A DNA stretch of 64,000 nt, taken from NCBI RefSeq assembly GCF_019100565.1, contig NZ_JAHRID010000001.1:496001-560000 (forward strand), given 5' to 3'. Each line of letters begins with the position of its first letter. Within the stretch, counting starts at the first letter, position 1. A program made the translations under genes and the position numbers. A model generated the notes under the pieces. It did not search any database, was not told the origin of the DNA, and saw only the letters and a list, made by a program, of their open reading frames with translations. Shown here in pieces: positions 1 through 7,143 of the stretch. Source of the stretch: Arsukibacterium indicum (GTDB taxonomy: Bacteria > Pseudomonadota > Gammaproteobacteria > Enterobacterales > Alteromonadaceae).

Positions 1-290
1 GTTTTGCGCAGATCAACGTTTTCGCACTTGGACCGGGGCGTTATGCCTATGCCGATTTCGTTGGTAACTTTCTTTTCAATACCGCTGCGCAGCAATGGCA
101 TGTTGCGATGGCCAGCGCGACTGCGGTTGCGCAATGTGGTAAGCGCGTAATTCAGGTTAGTGTTAATGCCAGAGCCCGGGGCGTAAACGCCACCCATGCG
201 GCGGCCATGACTGGCGCCATCGTAAGCGCTGTTTGCCATCATTAGCGGCTGGCCGTTCATGCCGACTATAACTGATTTACGCGCTGCCAT
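1..290 (-). CDS. Phage portal protein, lambda gpB family (partial, N-terminus only)
   Basis: The first 96 codons of a lambda-type portal protein, cut by the left edge of the window. The portal forms the dodecameric channel through which DNA enters the capsid. The visible N-terminus has the family layout: a basic start (MAARKSVIVG), a Tyr/Gly-rich stretch, then the conserved region containing TLRNRSRAGHRNMPLLRSGI followed by a KKVTNEIGIGI stretch. It starts at the ATG at 290, three bases after the stop of the gpW-like gene, in the lambda order A-W-B. The family call is from recognised sequence pattern, not a search. Confidence 0.85.
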   Translation of the reverse strand, partial: MAARKSVIVGMNGQPLMMANSAYDGASHGRRMGGVYAPGSGINTNLNYALTTLRNRSRAGHRNMPLLRSGIEKKVTNEIGIGITPRSKCENVDLRK

Positions 291-293
291 TCG

Positions 294-497
294 TTATAGC
301 CCTTTATTAACGCGCATTGTATAACCCATGCGGCGCCGTGGTTTGTTAGTTGCCAGGCTTACTTCCATTGTGCGAATTATTTCTTTCATTTCCTGCAATG
401 AGCGATAGCTGATTTGATCACCACTGGACAGCCTTACAGTTGTCGCGCCGCTGGCGTACGCTTCTTTCAGCGCTTTAAGTTGTGCTTCGCTATACAT
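294..497 (-). CDS. Head-tail joining protein, gpW family
   Basis: A 67-residue protein matching the size (about 68) and place of lambda gpW, which plugs the portal after packaging and makes the platform for the tail connector. It has an N-terminal helix (EAQLKALKEAYASG), a short beta hairpin (TTVRLSSGDQISYRS), a second helix (LQEMKEIIRTMEVSL) and an Arg-rich tail, the gpW fold order. Its ATG overlaps the terminase stop (TAATG at 495-499), so the two are translationally coupled, and the portal gene follows after three bases. Confidence 0.82.
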   Translation of the reverse strand: MYSEAQLKALKEAYASGATTVRLSSGDQISYRSLQEMKEIIRTMEVSLATNKPRRRMGYTMRVNKGL

Positions 498-2599
498 TAG
501 GACCTGTACCTTACACGCCGTTGCCGGGGCGCAGCCTGGGCTGCTTTAGCCGCTGGCGCCCTGTTTTGGTCTTCGGGGTGATAAACGTTTATGTTTGTGT
601 CCCACGGCTGTGCCCAGCGCAGCGGTGACTGCCAGAATTTAGGTGTATGTGTTTTAAGCTGGTATTGCGCTGCTTCGTTGTAGCAAAGCAAGTCGAACGC
701 TTCATTCGGGCGCTTTTTGTTTGCTCTGTCCCAGTGGCCTTGTTCGTCTCGGCTTTCGGCTGTTAGTTCGTCGTAGAACCATTTGCCCAGCCAGTCAGGG
801 AAGTGCACAAAGCCGGCACCGGCGGTGTCGCGTTCCAGCTTGTTACTTACGTTGTCTTTTAATTTGTTGGTGGCAAGTATGTGCAGTGGCACATCGCCTT
901 TTGCGTCGGCTTTGCGATCGGCCCGCTTGGTGTTGTCGGGCCGGCTTATTTTCACCATGTCGGGCTGCGTTTTACTGCCGCCTTTTACCAGCATTAGTTT
1001 GTGGTGGCGGTTTTCAGTGCGCAGCTTGCGGTAGTAGCTGTAAGCGTTGTTCGAAACGCCGTCTTCACCGCCGTGGTCGCATACCATTAAATGGACATGC
1101 ATTTCGCGGCCGCTTTCATCGTCAAGCGGGTAACCGCGATCCAGTATTAACCGGCTGAGCTGCTGCCAGTCTTCTGGATAACCTGCCGGGTCTATCTGGT
1201 GATAGCGCTCGGTTGGCTCGGTGGCGTTTTCATCTTTTACCCGGGCTGACAGCTTTATGTTGTAACGGTCGATTAACCAGCGTTCGTGCTGGCTGTTGCC
1301 ATGCACCTGCACAACAAAGCGGCGGTCTTTACCGGCCTGCACATCGACACAGGCCACCAGAAATAACACGCCGTTTGGTACGTGGCGTTTGGTTGTTACT
1401 TCGGCCCGTTCGGCCAGCCTGTCGGCGCTGCGTTTTCTGTCTGACTTCTGGTAGCTGTATGCCCTGCCCTGATCGGTGTTGATCGTGGTTTTAAGCTTTT
1501 CCTGGCTACCAGTGGCCTCGTAATCTTTTACCGCTGATAAATAGTTGTATACCAGCTGTTCCCAGCTTTGGAAGCTGGCCGCGGGGCCCTGCATCCAGTA
1601 GCTGACAAAATCGGTGTCTATCGGCTTGCCGGTGATTATGCCGCCGCCGGATATACTACAGTTCTCCGGCACCCAGCGCGAAGCCATCAGCATAGGCTGC
1701 TTAGCCAGCTGGGTTATTTCGCTATCGCCACAATGCGGGCAACAGCAGGTAACCGTGCGGCTGGCTTTGCGTATATCTTTTTCTGTTGTGTCCCAGCGCA
1801 GGTACTCCCAGTTTGCCGGGAAGAACTCACCACAGCTGGGGCATGGCCAGTACAGCACACGCCTGTCGCCAAGGTTATAAAGCGCACCTATACCAACGGT
1901 TGGCGGGAACAGATGCGGCGTTGCCGGGTCTGGCTCCCAGTCCGGATCCAGTATTTCATAACCCGGGCTGCTTTCAGCTACTGCCATGCCGCGACTGCGG
2001 TATGTTTGGGTTCGCTTAAGTGCCAGGTCGAAGCCGCTGCCTTCACCCTCTACATCGAGCAGGGTAGCGCTTCGGTCATAATCTGTTATTAATACCCGCC
2101 GCCATTCTGAACTTGCGAATATTGATTTGGCCGGCCAGGCCATCTTCAGGTAGTTGCCGGCCCTTAATACTTTATCGTGCAGGTTGTTGTCGTGCCCGCG
2201 GGGGCTTAATAGCGGCAACAGGTCCGGCGAATTCTCCAGCATCGGGCCGATGCGTTTTTTGCTGAACTCGGCAGCTTTCTCTTTGGTTATTTGCACAACC
2301 AGCATGTCGCTGGGGTCGCACTTAACATCGTAACCAACAAAGCCATCAATTAACGCCTGGCTTTTGCCGGTTCGGGCTGGCCCGACGAATATCAAACCGC
2401 GATACTTACGGCTAGTTAGCATGTCGAGCGGTTCGCGCATATAGGGCGTGGTTTCAATATCCCACTTGCCCCAGTTCCCGCTGGGTAGCTTTACCCGCAC
2501 ATACTCTTGTATGGCTTCGGTAACGGACATGCGGATCGGCGGTTTAAGCAGGCTGGCAATATCGCGCTTAATACGCTGTGCATCACCTGCGCTATTCAT
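497..2599 (-). CDS. Terminase large subunit, lambda gpA family
   Basis: The motor and nuclease that cuts concatemers and drives DNA into the prohead. With the start at 2599 it has 700 residues. The Walker A motif VGPARTGKS lies at about residues 72-80, followed by VLITDYDRS in the ATPase region, paired Cys clusters (CPSCGEFF and CCCPHCG) and then a nuclease segment beginning CVDVQAGKDRRFVVQVHG, typical of gpA proteins. An upstream in-frame start at 2662 is possible, but the ATG at 2599 overlaps the small-subunit stop by eight bases and has a GGACGAAAG ribosome site, so it is preferred. It is coupled to gpW downstream. Confidence 0.93.
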   Translation of the reverse strand: MNSAGDAQRIKRDIASLLKPPIRMSVTEAIQEYVRVKLPSGNWGKWDIETTPYMREPLDMLTSRKYRGLIFVGPARTGKSQALIDGFVGYDVKCDPSDMLVVQITKEKAAEFSKKRIGPMLENSPDLLPLLSPRGHDNNLHDKVLRAGNYLKMAWPAKSIFASSEWRRVLITDYDRSATLLDVEGEGSGFDLALKRTQTYRSRGMAVAESSPGYEILDPDWEPDPATPHLFPPTVGIGALYNLGDRRVLYWPCPSCGEFFPANWEYLRWDTTEKDIRKASRTVTCCCPHCGDSEITQLAKQPMLMASRWVPENCSISGGGIITGKPIDTDFVSYWMQGPAASFQSWEQLVYNYLSAVKDYEATGSQEKLKTTINTDQGRAYSYQKSDRKRSADRLAERAEVTTKRHVPNGVLFLVACVDVQAGKDRRFVVQVHGNSQHERWLIDRYNIKLSARVKDENATEPTERYHQIDPAGYPEDWQQLSRLILDRGYPLDDESGREMHVHLMVCDHGGEDGVSNNAYSYYRKLRTENRHHKLMLVKGGSKTQPDMVKISRPDNTKRADRKADAKGDVPLHILATNKLKDNVSNKLERDTAGAGFVHFPDWLGKWFYDELTAESRDEQGHWDRANKKRPNEAFDLLCYNEAAQYQLKTHTPKFWQSPLRWAQPWDTNINVYHPEDQNRAPAAKAAQAAPRQRRVRYRS

Positions 2600-3116
2600 C
2601 GTCGCTTTCGTCCAGTTCCAGTTCTGCGCCGCCTTTAATAGCGTTGAAATACATTTCTTCACGCAGGCCGTCGATAATTATCTGCACACGGTCTAACGCT
2701 TCACCCGACAAACCTACTTTTGATTCCAGTTCGTCTATCAGGCTGTCCAGCGGGTTAACTACCGCTTTAACCAGGTCGGCATAGCCGCGGGCTACATCAG
2801 CGGCCGGTACTAATTCTTTAAGCTCAGTTTCAAGCTTCAGCCGTTCACGCTCGGACTGGTACCAGTCTTTGCGGTCTTTCGGCAACATGCTTGCCGGATC
2901 CATAAAGGCCGGCGGTAAGTCGGTAACCTGGCTGCCAAACAAGGCAGGGCCAATATCAGACAGATGGTAAGTCGGGTGCCCTTTGCGAACACCAGTGGGC
3001 TCTATATGAGCCGCCTTAATTTTTGCCGATACGGTGCGCCGGTCTAAACCAAACGCTTCGGCAATCCGGCTAATTGACCAGGCGTAGGCGTCATCGATGT
3101 TGTGCAATGTACCCAT
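2592..3116 (-). CDS. Terminase small subunit, Nu1/DUF1441-like
   Basis: A 174-residue protein just upstream of the large terminase. The N-terminal part (WSISRIAEAFGLDRRTVSAKIKAA) is a winged-helix DNA-binding segment like that of Nu1 and DUF1441 proteins, which recognise cos or pac DNA. A charged helix (KDRKDWYQSERERLKLETELKELV) follows, then a C-terminal helical part (LIDELESKVGLSGEALDRV) likely to oligomerise or contact the large subunit, ending in an acidic tail. It overlaps the large subunit gene by eight bases. The role is inferred from the motif and the position. Confidence 0.82.
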   Translation of the reverse strand: MGTLHNIDDAYAWSISRIAEAFGLDRRTVSAKIKAAHIEPTGVRKGHPTYHLSDIGPALFGSQVTDLPPAFMDPASMLPKDRKDWYQSERERLKLETELKELVPAADVARGYADLVKAVVNPLDSLIDELESKVGLSGEALDRVQIIIDGLREEMYFNAIKGGAELELDESDDE

Positions 3117-3246
3117 GCCATAGTGATCATCTTGTTATCTAATTTGTTGCTGGGAATGTACAACTCGCACAACTGGCCAGCCCTTGTGAATACTGAAGAT
3201 CACACCACCTGTGGTGGATCACATTGAAATACCGAAAAAAATTGTT
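3117..3246 (-). other. Candidate cos/packaging region between lysis and terminase genes
   Basis: A 130-base gap between the holin stop and the small terminase start, the same place as cos in lambda (after Rz, before nu1). It holds a perfect inverted repeat CACCAC-ct-GTGGTG at 3203-3216, flanked by a direct repeat GATCACA on each side (3198 and 3217). This could be a terminase-binding or nicking site, or a terminator for the holin transcript, although no T-run follows. The cos assignment is inference from synteny. Confidence 0.3.
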
Positions 3247-3588
3247 TCACCGCGCTTCTGCGCCCCCCTGGGGCGGCTTTGGATCGGCAGGGTCCCCTGC
3301 CTCCGACTGGTTGACCAGTTGCATCGGCACCGCGCTGCTGATCAGGGCCTTAAGCTCCAGCTCATGCCGGCGGCGTTCCCACTCGTGCCGCTCTGCGTCC
3401 TGGCACTTGCGGTTGTACCACACCTGCCACTGTATATAGCCCAGAGCAATAGTAACCATCACACCAATAAGTAAAGCCGCATTGGATATAGTGAGCCATC
3501 CACCTATAGCTGTGCCAACAGCACTAACATAGGTGAATGCTGTTGTGGTATTTGACATCGGCCTAATCGCTATTGTGTTCATAGTCAT
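3247..3588 (-). CDS. Putative phage holin
   Basis: A 113-residue small membrane protein in the lysis cassette. Residues from about FTYVSAVGTAIGGWLTI and AALLIGVMVTIALGYIQW form two hydrophobic segments, followed by a very charged tail (RKCQDAERHEWERRRHELELK), the layout of class II holins that open the inner membrane for the endolysin. The ATG at 3588 overlaps the Rz1 stop (ATGA) and has a G-rich ribosome site. Start sites at 3612, 3582 or 3558 are also possible, and two starts could give holin and antiholin forms. The family is not firmly identified. Confidence 0.65.
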   Translation of the reverse strand: MTMNTIAIRPMSNTTTAFTYVSAVGTAIGGWLTISNAALLIGVMVTIALGYIQWQVWYNRKCQDAERHEWERRRHELELKALISSAVPMQLVNQSEAGDPADPKPPQGGAEAR

Positions 3589-3869
3589 TGGCCCCCGCTT
3601 TCGGTAGCCCACTGTTTGATTAACTTAATCTGGCTATCACATTGCTGCAGCATCGACTCTAGCCAGTTGCTGTAATCGATACCGTCAGCGTTGGTTACTA
3701 CTCTAAAAGTGGTGTCGGGTAGACAGCTTTGCAGTAAGTCCGGCGGCGGCGTCAGCGTCCGTACTTCGGTTACTGTTACTGTCCGCGTCTCCACCCTGGG
3801 CTGCATACTTGAGCAAGCGCAAAGCATCAGTAGGCACAACAGTATTAGCCCATTCTTTAACATGATCAT
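3585..3869 (-). CDS. Rz1-like outer-membrane spanin lipoprotein
   Basis: A 94-residue lipoprotein. The signal peptide ends in the lipobox LCAC, so Cys becomes the acylated N-terminus. A Pro/Thr-rich stretch (LTPPPDLLQSC) follows, typical of Rz1. It partners the inner-membrane spanin to fuse inner and outer membranes at lysis. Its first 167 bases lie inside the end of the Rz gene in another frame, the nested architecture known from lambda and many phages. The unusual length for an Rz1 comes from the segment beyond the Rz stop. Confidence 0.83.
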   Translation of the reverse strand: MIMLKNGLILLCLLMLCACSSMQPRVETRTVTVTEVRTLTPPPDLLQSCLPDTTFRVVTNADGIDYSNWLESMLQQCDSQIKLIKQWATESGGQ

Positions 3870-4197
3870 TGCTTGATACCCTCAGTTCATCGACCTTGGC
3901 ATTAAGCTCCTTTAGCTCGGTTCGTAATCGAGCCTCATTCGCTTTAGCCTGTGCGCGCACTGCGGCTACTACCTCACGTTCGGCCAGTAGTTGTTTGTTG
4001 GTTGTGTTGGCCACTTCAACTGCATCAGCCAGGGTTGTTACTTCAGCTTGCTTGGTAGCAACGATGGCATGCAGGTTAGTAACCTGAGTGGTTAGCTCTT
4101 TCTTATCAGTATTGGCATCATACAACTGCACCGCCATCACTGAGAACGCAACCATCAAGGCAGCGCCAATAGCCATTAAGATTTTACTTTTGAACAT
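3703..4197 (-). CDS. Rz-like inner-membrane spanin
   Basis: A 164-residue protein with one N-terminal membrane segment (ILMAIGAALMVAFSVMAVQL) and a long coiled coil rich in Ala, Glu and Thr, which is the i-spanin plan. The ATG at 4197 follows a GGGAG ribosome site by seven bases, so it is preferred over the in-frame ATG at 4230. It overlaps the end of the endolysin gene by 14 bases, and its last third encodes Rz1 in another frame. Together with the Rz1-like lipoprotein it would bridge the periplasm in the final step of lysis. Confidence 0.8.
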   Translation of the reverse strand: MFKSKILMAIGAALMVAFSVMAVQLYDANTDKKELTTQVTNLHAIVATKQAEVTTLADAVEVANTTNKQLLAEREVVAAVRAQAKANEARLRTELKELNAKVDELRVSSNDHVKEWANTVVPTDALRLLKYAAQGGDADSNSNRSTDADAAAGLTAKLSTRHHF

Positions 4198-4672
4198 GGA
4201 TTGCTCCCTGTAGACATAGATCGCGCTCATGGGCGCGGCGTGTTACCAGGCCGGGTAACTTAATACCTTTGGCATAAACCCAGCGTGATAATTGTTCGCA
4301 TGCTTCAACCCTGAAGCCCGCGTTAAGATGGCGCAACAGTGTGCTGCTGCGGAAGTTGCCGGCACCTACGTTGTATATAAACGAAAGGTAAGCTGCATGC
4401 TCTTGCTCTGTCAGTGGCACCCGCACCGCAGCAAGCAGCTGGTTATTATGCTTTACCAGATCATCAGCCAGTAAGCGTAAACACTCATCGTCTGAAAGCT
4501 GCTGGTCTGGCTTAAGGGCTGGGTTAACGTGGCCAAAACAGGCAGTAACAATGCCAACCGGATCCACATAAGTACCTGGCACATAACCTTCATGCACAGC
4601 AATCGCGCCGCCAGTTAATGCCATCGCAGCCGAAAGGCCCAGCGCTGATAGTTTGGCAGCAACGTTTTTCAT
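4184..4672 (-). CDS. Endolysin, GH24 lysozyme with signal-anchor N-terminus
   Basis: A 162-residue muramidase. The T4-lysozyme-type catalytic triad is visible as E28, D37 and T43, with the family spacing of nine and six residues. The N-terminus is a weakly hydrophobic, Ala/Gly-rich segment (LSALGLSAAMALTGGAIAV) like SAR endolysins, which are exported by Sec, stay tethered and are released when the membrane is depolarised. It is the first late gene after two terminators and the late promoter, so its expression should depend on antitermination by the Q-like gene upstream. Confidence 0.9.
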   Translation of the reverse strand: MKNVAAKLSALGLSAAMALTGGAIAVHEGYVPGTYVDPVGIVTACFGHVNPALKPDQQLSDDECLRLLADDLVKHNNQLLAAVRVPLTEQEHAAYLSFIYNVGAGNFRSSTLLRHLNAGFRVEACEQLSRWVYAKGIKLPGLVTRRAHERDLCLQGAIHVQK

Positions 4673-4680
4673 TCTTTCAC

Positions 4681-4709
4681 CAAAAAAATAGCCCCAGATA
4701 ATCGGGGCT
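4681..4709 (-). terminator. Second intrinsic terminator before the lysis genes (tR'-like)
   Basis: Read on the - strand: stem AGCCCC / GGGGCT (4690-4695 with 4704-4709), eight-base loop, then ATTTTTTT. It sits just before the endolysin ribosome site and after another terminator, as expected for a block that Q-type antitermination must overcome. Confidence 0.7.
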
Positions 4710-4726
4710 GAAATTGGAATGAAACA

Positions 4727-4758
4727 AATAAAAAACCCCAGGCTGAGGACCGGGGGTT
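4727..4758 (-). terminator. First intrinsic terminator downstream of late promoter (tR'-like)
   Basis: On the - strand AACCCC... pairs with GGGGTT (4753-4758 with 4734-4739), followed by TTTTTTATT. It lies about 95 bases after the predicted late transcription start, matching the lambda pR'-tR' arrangement in which Q lets polymerase through. Confidence 0.72.
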
Positions 4759-4839
4759 CTGAGTGCGCTTTTCGTAACCGGGGAAAGTTACAGCTCTCGC
4801 AAGCTTAGCTAAAAATAGCCGTTTTCAATGGCAGAAAAC

Positions 4840-4884
4840 AGGACATAAATGTCCTATTTATAAAATAATTCTAAAAATGTGCAA
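4840..4884 (-). promoter_or_regulatory. Candidate late promoter (pR'-like) with adjacent palindrome
   Basis: On the - strand a -35 TTGCAC (4879-4884), a 16-base spacer and a -10 TATAAA (4857-4862) lie directly after the Q-like gene. Immediately downstream, over the expected start point, is the palindrome AGGACAT-AA-ATGTCCT (4840-4855), a plausible Q-binding or pausing element. Two terminators follow before the endolysin. Promoter function is inferred from the motifs and their place. Confidence 0.6.
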
Positions 4885-4900
4885 ATAATCAGGCTTTAAA

Positions 4901-5239
4901 TCAGTAAACCGATAACATTTGCGCTTGTGCATGCCATAGCGCAATGCGTTCGGTGCTGTTTAACTTCGCCTGCTTTATATAGCGGCGATTGATCACCATC
5001 CGTTGTGCTGGTGGCAACTCAGTCATGCAACGATCGATGCCGGCTATCCAGTCAGGAACATATAAGTTATCAGCCTGGTGATTAAACAGGTGTTTATCCG
5101 AACTGGCCCAGATGCCTGTTCTTAGCACCTGGCAGCAGCGCTCAGTAACGCTGGTGCTGGCATAGCCCTGCAGCGATTCTTTAGCGGCCCAGAACTTACC
5201 CCAGCTTATAAGCTGTTTGTGTAACTCTCTAATATCCAC
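4901..5239 (-). CDS. Putative late-gene antiterminator, Q-like
   Basis: A 112-residue protein at the end of the early operon, just upstream of the predicted late promoter and two terminators. Its pattern (ISWGKFWAAKESLQGYAS... then MTELPPAQRMVINRRYIK) resembles small phage antitermination Q/ArpU-type proteins, with a C-terminal helix-turn-helix-like part. Such proteins bind near the late promoter and modify RNA polymerase so that it reads through terminators into lysis and structural genes. Position is the strongest argument. It overlaps the preceding HTH gene by eleven bases. Confidence 0.6.
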   Translation of the reverse strand: MDIRELHKQLISWGKFWAAKESLQGYASTSVTERCCQVLRTGIWASSDKHLFNHQADNLYVPDWIAGIDRCMTELPPAQRMVINRRYIKQAKLNSTERIALWHAQAQMLSVY

Positions 5240-5477
5240 CTTTTGCCTCCTGAGCCACTACTATCGCATCCAACAATTCAACTTTAAACACACATTCGCA
5301 AATGGCCATAACCTCACCGAATGACGGCTCCGTGTTGTCACGTTCCCAGCGCTGATAAGTTTTAAGATTCATGTCCATCATTGCAGCTACCTGTTCCTGC
5401 GTAAAGCCAATGCGCTTACGGTTTACTTTGAGTATAAAGCCACCGGTCATTAGATCAGGTTGCTGCAGTGCTGTCAT
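5229..5477 (-). CDS. XRE-family helix-turn-helix protein
   Basis: An 82-residue DNA-binding protein with a clear Cro/CI-type helix-turn-helix: FTQEQVAAMMDMNLKTYQRWERDNTEPSFGEVMAICE. It sits between the RuvC-like gene (stop and start adjacent, TGAATG) and the Q-like gene (overlap), so all three are co-translated. It may regulate late early-phase transcription. The target is unknown, and it is not the main repressor, which is encoded at 12,553. Confidence 0.8.
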   Translation of the reverse strand: MTALQQPDLMTGGFILKVNRKRIGFTQEQVAAMMDMNLKTYQRWERDNTEPSFGEVMAICECVFKVELLDAIVVAQEAKGGY

Positions 5478-5939
5478 TCAACCCCCAAACAATGCTATCA
5501 GTGCCGCATCCCGGCAATCTTCATTACTGCGCTTATCCCAGCCAGTCAGCTGGTTAAAGTAAGCAGCATCTTTTTTACAGCGTGTTTTATAGCCACCAAC
5601 CAATGGCCGGCAAGGTGTCACGCTGTAACCAGCTGCCTTTAGCACTTCCAGTATCAGCGTGGCCACCGCTTTAACCTGTCCCACGTTCTGGCTGATCCGG
5701 TTGTTTACTGCCTGGCGGTTCATGGCTTTGGGTAACGCCCTGGGGAATGTCGGGGCTATCATGTTCGGGTCTTCCATTTTAATCAGGATCTGCCCATCTG
5801 CTTTAATGGCCTGCAGCTGCATGTAGTCGACCAACTGGCTGAACTTAACCCGCTGCATTTCAACAATGCGCTTATCCGGCGTTATCACAGCAACACCGCT
5901 GGCCGTTAGGTCCGGATCAATGCCGATAATCAGAAGCAT
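5478..5939 (-). CDS. RuvC-like Holliday junction resolvase
   Basis: A 153-residue RNase H-fold nuclease. The N-terminal motif IGIDPDLTASGVAV (Asp at about 8), a central Glu in IKMEDP and the C-terminal SNEDCRDAALIALFG carry the acidic residues of RuvC-type resolvases, in the size range of phage versions. It would resolve four-way junctions before packaging, in the slot where lambda has Rap/NinG-type functions. The start at 5939 is preferred over 5963. The first 16 codons are duplicated at 6219-6172. Confidence 0.82.
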   Translation of the reverse strand: MLLIIGIDPDLTASGVAVITPDKRIVEMQRVKFSQLVDYMQLQAIKADGQILIKMEDPNMIAPTFPRALPKAMNRQAVNNRISQNVGQVKAVATLILEVLKAAGYSVTPCRPLVGGYKTRCKKDAAYFNQLTGWDKRSNEDCRDAALIALFGG

Positions 5940-6154
5940 GGACCAACGACCCTGAACTGGCATTCAGTACTTAAAACATGACGGCCATCGTCAAGTTTAA
6001 TAATCGTCATAAACGGTTCTTCCAAATCATCCCTAACACATGTACCAGGCAATATTTTTGAACTGTCATAGTTGAAGCAGACTTCAACAGCCTTACCTGA
6101 TGTTTGACTTTGATCAGGGAAATCACTAAAACCAATGTTTTCATGTACGCCCAT
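5930..6154 (-). CDS. Small phage protein of unknown function
   Basis: A 74-residue protein with no recognised family. It starts at the ATG at 6154 with an AAGGAA ribosome site and overlaps the start of the RuvC-like gene by ten bases. It has two Cys, an acidic middle and a beta-rich pattern (VEVCFNYDSSK, MTIIKLDDGRHVL). It lies exactly between the intact RuvC gene and a duplicated fragment of that gene's start, so it looks like a gene inserted together with a short duplication. Confidence 0.6.
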   Translation of the reverse strand: MGVHENIGFSDFPDQSQTSGKAVEVCFNYDSSKILPGTCVRDDLEEPFMTIIKLDDGRHVLSTECQFRVVGPCF

Positions 6155-6156
6155 AT

Positions 6157-6219
6157 TTATTTCCTTAATATTCCAACACCGCTGGCGGTTAGGTCCGGAT
6201 CAATCCCAATAATTAGCAT
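6157..6219 (-). pseudogene. Duplicated 5' fragment of the RuvC-like gene (20-codon remnant)
   Basis: The reading frame from the ATG at 6219 encodes MLIIGIDPDLTASGVGILRK and stops at 6157. The first 15 residues match the start of the RuvC-like protein (MLLIIGIDPDLTASGV) except for one missing Leu codon, and the DNA is nearly the same. The ATG overlaps the stop of the gene upstream (TGATG). It is best explained as the old resolvase start left behind when the 74-residue gene was inserted. Confidence 0.75.
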
Positions 6220-6440
6220 CAGTGGTTACCCCAGTCTTGTTCGCCTAATACACAAAAGGGCCCTGCAGTGCCATCTGAATAACTCCAAAAGCACATTAAA
6301 TCGCTATCAGCCGAAATCTTTATTTCTCTAACCAGCCCGCATTTACACCGCTGCCTTGTTGGATGCTGCCAGCGGTTAACATGCGTTGTGTTAAATCTGT
6401 GGCGATGTCTGAATAAATATTTCAAAAGATTAATAATCAT
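6219..6440 (-). CDS. Small Cys/His-containing phage protein, unknown
   Basis: A 73-residue protein of unknown family. An Arg/His-rich N-terminus (FRHRHRF) is followed by QRCKCGLVREIKI, a CxC pair that could be half of a metal site, and an aromatic C-terminal part (CFWSYSDGTAGPFCVLGEQ). It is coupled at both ends: its ATG overlaps the stop of the 48-residue gene upstream, and its stop overlaps the RuvC-fragment ATG. Coupling and position support it being translated; the function is unknown. Confidence 0.55.
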   Translation of the reverse strand: MIINLLKYLFRHRHRFNTTHVNRWQHPTRQRCKCGLVREIKISADSDLMCFWSYSDGTAGPFCVLGEQDWGNH

Positions 6441-6586
6441 CAGAACTCCAACATCGTAGCCAGGCGAAGTTCGGCGCCAACAACAACGTAGCCACCAATT
6501 TGCCTAATCGTTATGCCATCAGCTTCCCACCATGGCCATGCATAATGCCCAGCTGTCTGGAAGCGCAGAATAAGAACCTCAATCAC
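6440..6586 (-). CDS. 48-residue phage protein with GTG start
   Basis: A short frame beginning at GTG 6586, overlapping the stop of the preceding gene (GTGA), and ending in TGATG overlapping the next ATG. The product begins VIEVLILRFQTAGHYAWPWW, then an Ile/Val-rich stretch. No family is recognised. The overlaps at both ends, identical in style to its neighbours, are the reason to call it. Without it there would be a 140-base gap in an otherwise gapless operon. Confidence 0.5.
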   Translation of the reverse strand: MIEVLILRFQTAGHYAWPWWEADGITIRQIGGYVVVGAELRLATMLEF

Positions 6587-7059
6587 GATTCCTTAACCCC
6601 TTTAACGATATTAAGGGCCGTCTGCAGCAAATGGCCGCGGCGGTTATCGGTTAGGGCCATGGCGTTATTAATGTGACAAAGCGCCTGGACAAGCTCCCAG
6701 TCTAAAGCTGAAATCGATTCATCCTTTGCCGGTCGTTGCTCGGTTCGCCGCTCTGGGTTCTGCTCTGTTATCAACTGATGCAGGTTTGGCTTTCCTGAGC
6801 TATCGACTGGAGGCTTGCCAACCTGGTCAAAAACATCACGGTGTATAAACATCGACTGACCGGCCTGCTCTTGCTTCACCTGCTCGCAACGTTCAGTTGG
6901 ATACCCGCCGTTTTGTTTTGGCTCTGGTAGTAGGGAACAATTCATCAGGCAAAGCTCTGGACCACTGCAAACACAAAATGGGTAGATATTGCAACCTGTC
7001 GAACCATCCTCGCTATCCAAGCATTTATCATCTTTATTTTGCTGCTGTTCTTTGCTCAT
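6583..7059 (-). CDS. Cys-rich phage protein, unknown
   Basis: A 158-residue protein of unknown family with an AAAAGGGG ribosome site. The N-terminal half is polar and Cys-rich (GCNIYPFCVCSGPELCLMNCSLL), suggesting metal binding or disulfides. The C-terminal part forms predicted helices (LDWELVQALCHINNAMALTDN, HLLQTALNIVKGV). It is the first gene after the integrase and heads the coupled block running to the Q-like gene, the counterpart of the lambda nin region. Confidence 0.6.
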   Translation of the reverse strand: MSKEQQQNKDDKCLDSEDGSTGCNIYPFCVCSGPELCLMNCSLLPEPKQNGGYPTERCEQVKQEQAGQSMFIHRDVFDQVGKPPVDSSGKPNLHQLITEQNPERRTEQRPAKDESISALDWELVQALCHINNAMALTDNRRGHLLQTALNIVKGVKES

Positions 7060-7143
7060 TTATTGCCCCTTTTGCTTATTGGCGTGTTCCATGTTGGAAA
7101 ACGCTAAATAACCCTTACAAGTGCCGCCAAATCTGGCTTTTAA

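Noticed and set aside
721-2784. Several + strand frames of 68 to 174 codons
   Set aside because: They lie opposite the terminase genes, have no ribosome sites and look like frame shadows rich in Arg and Cys.
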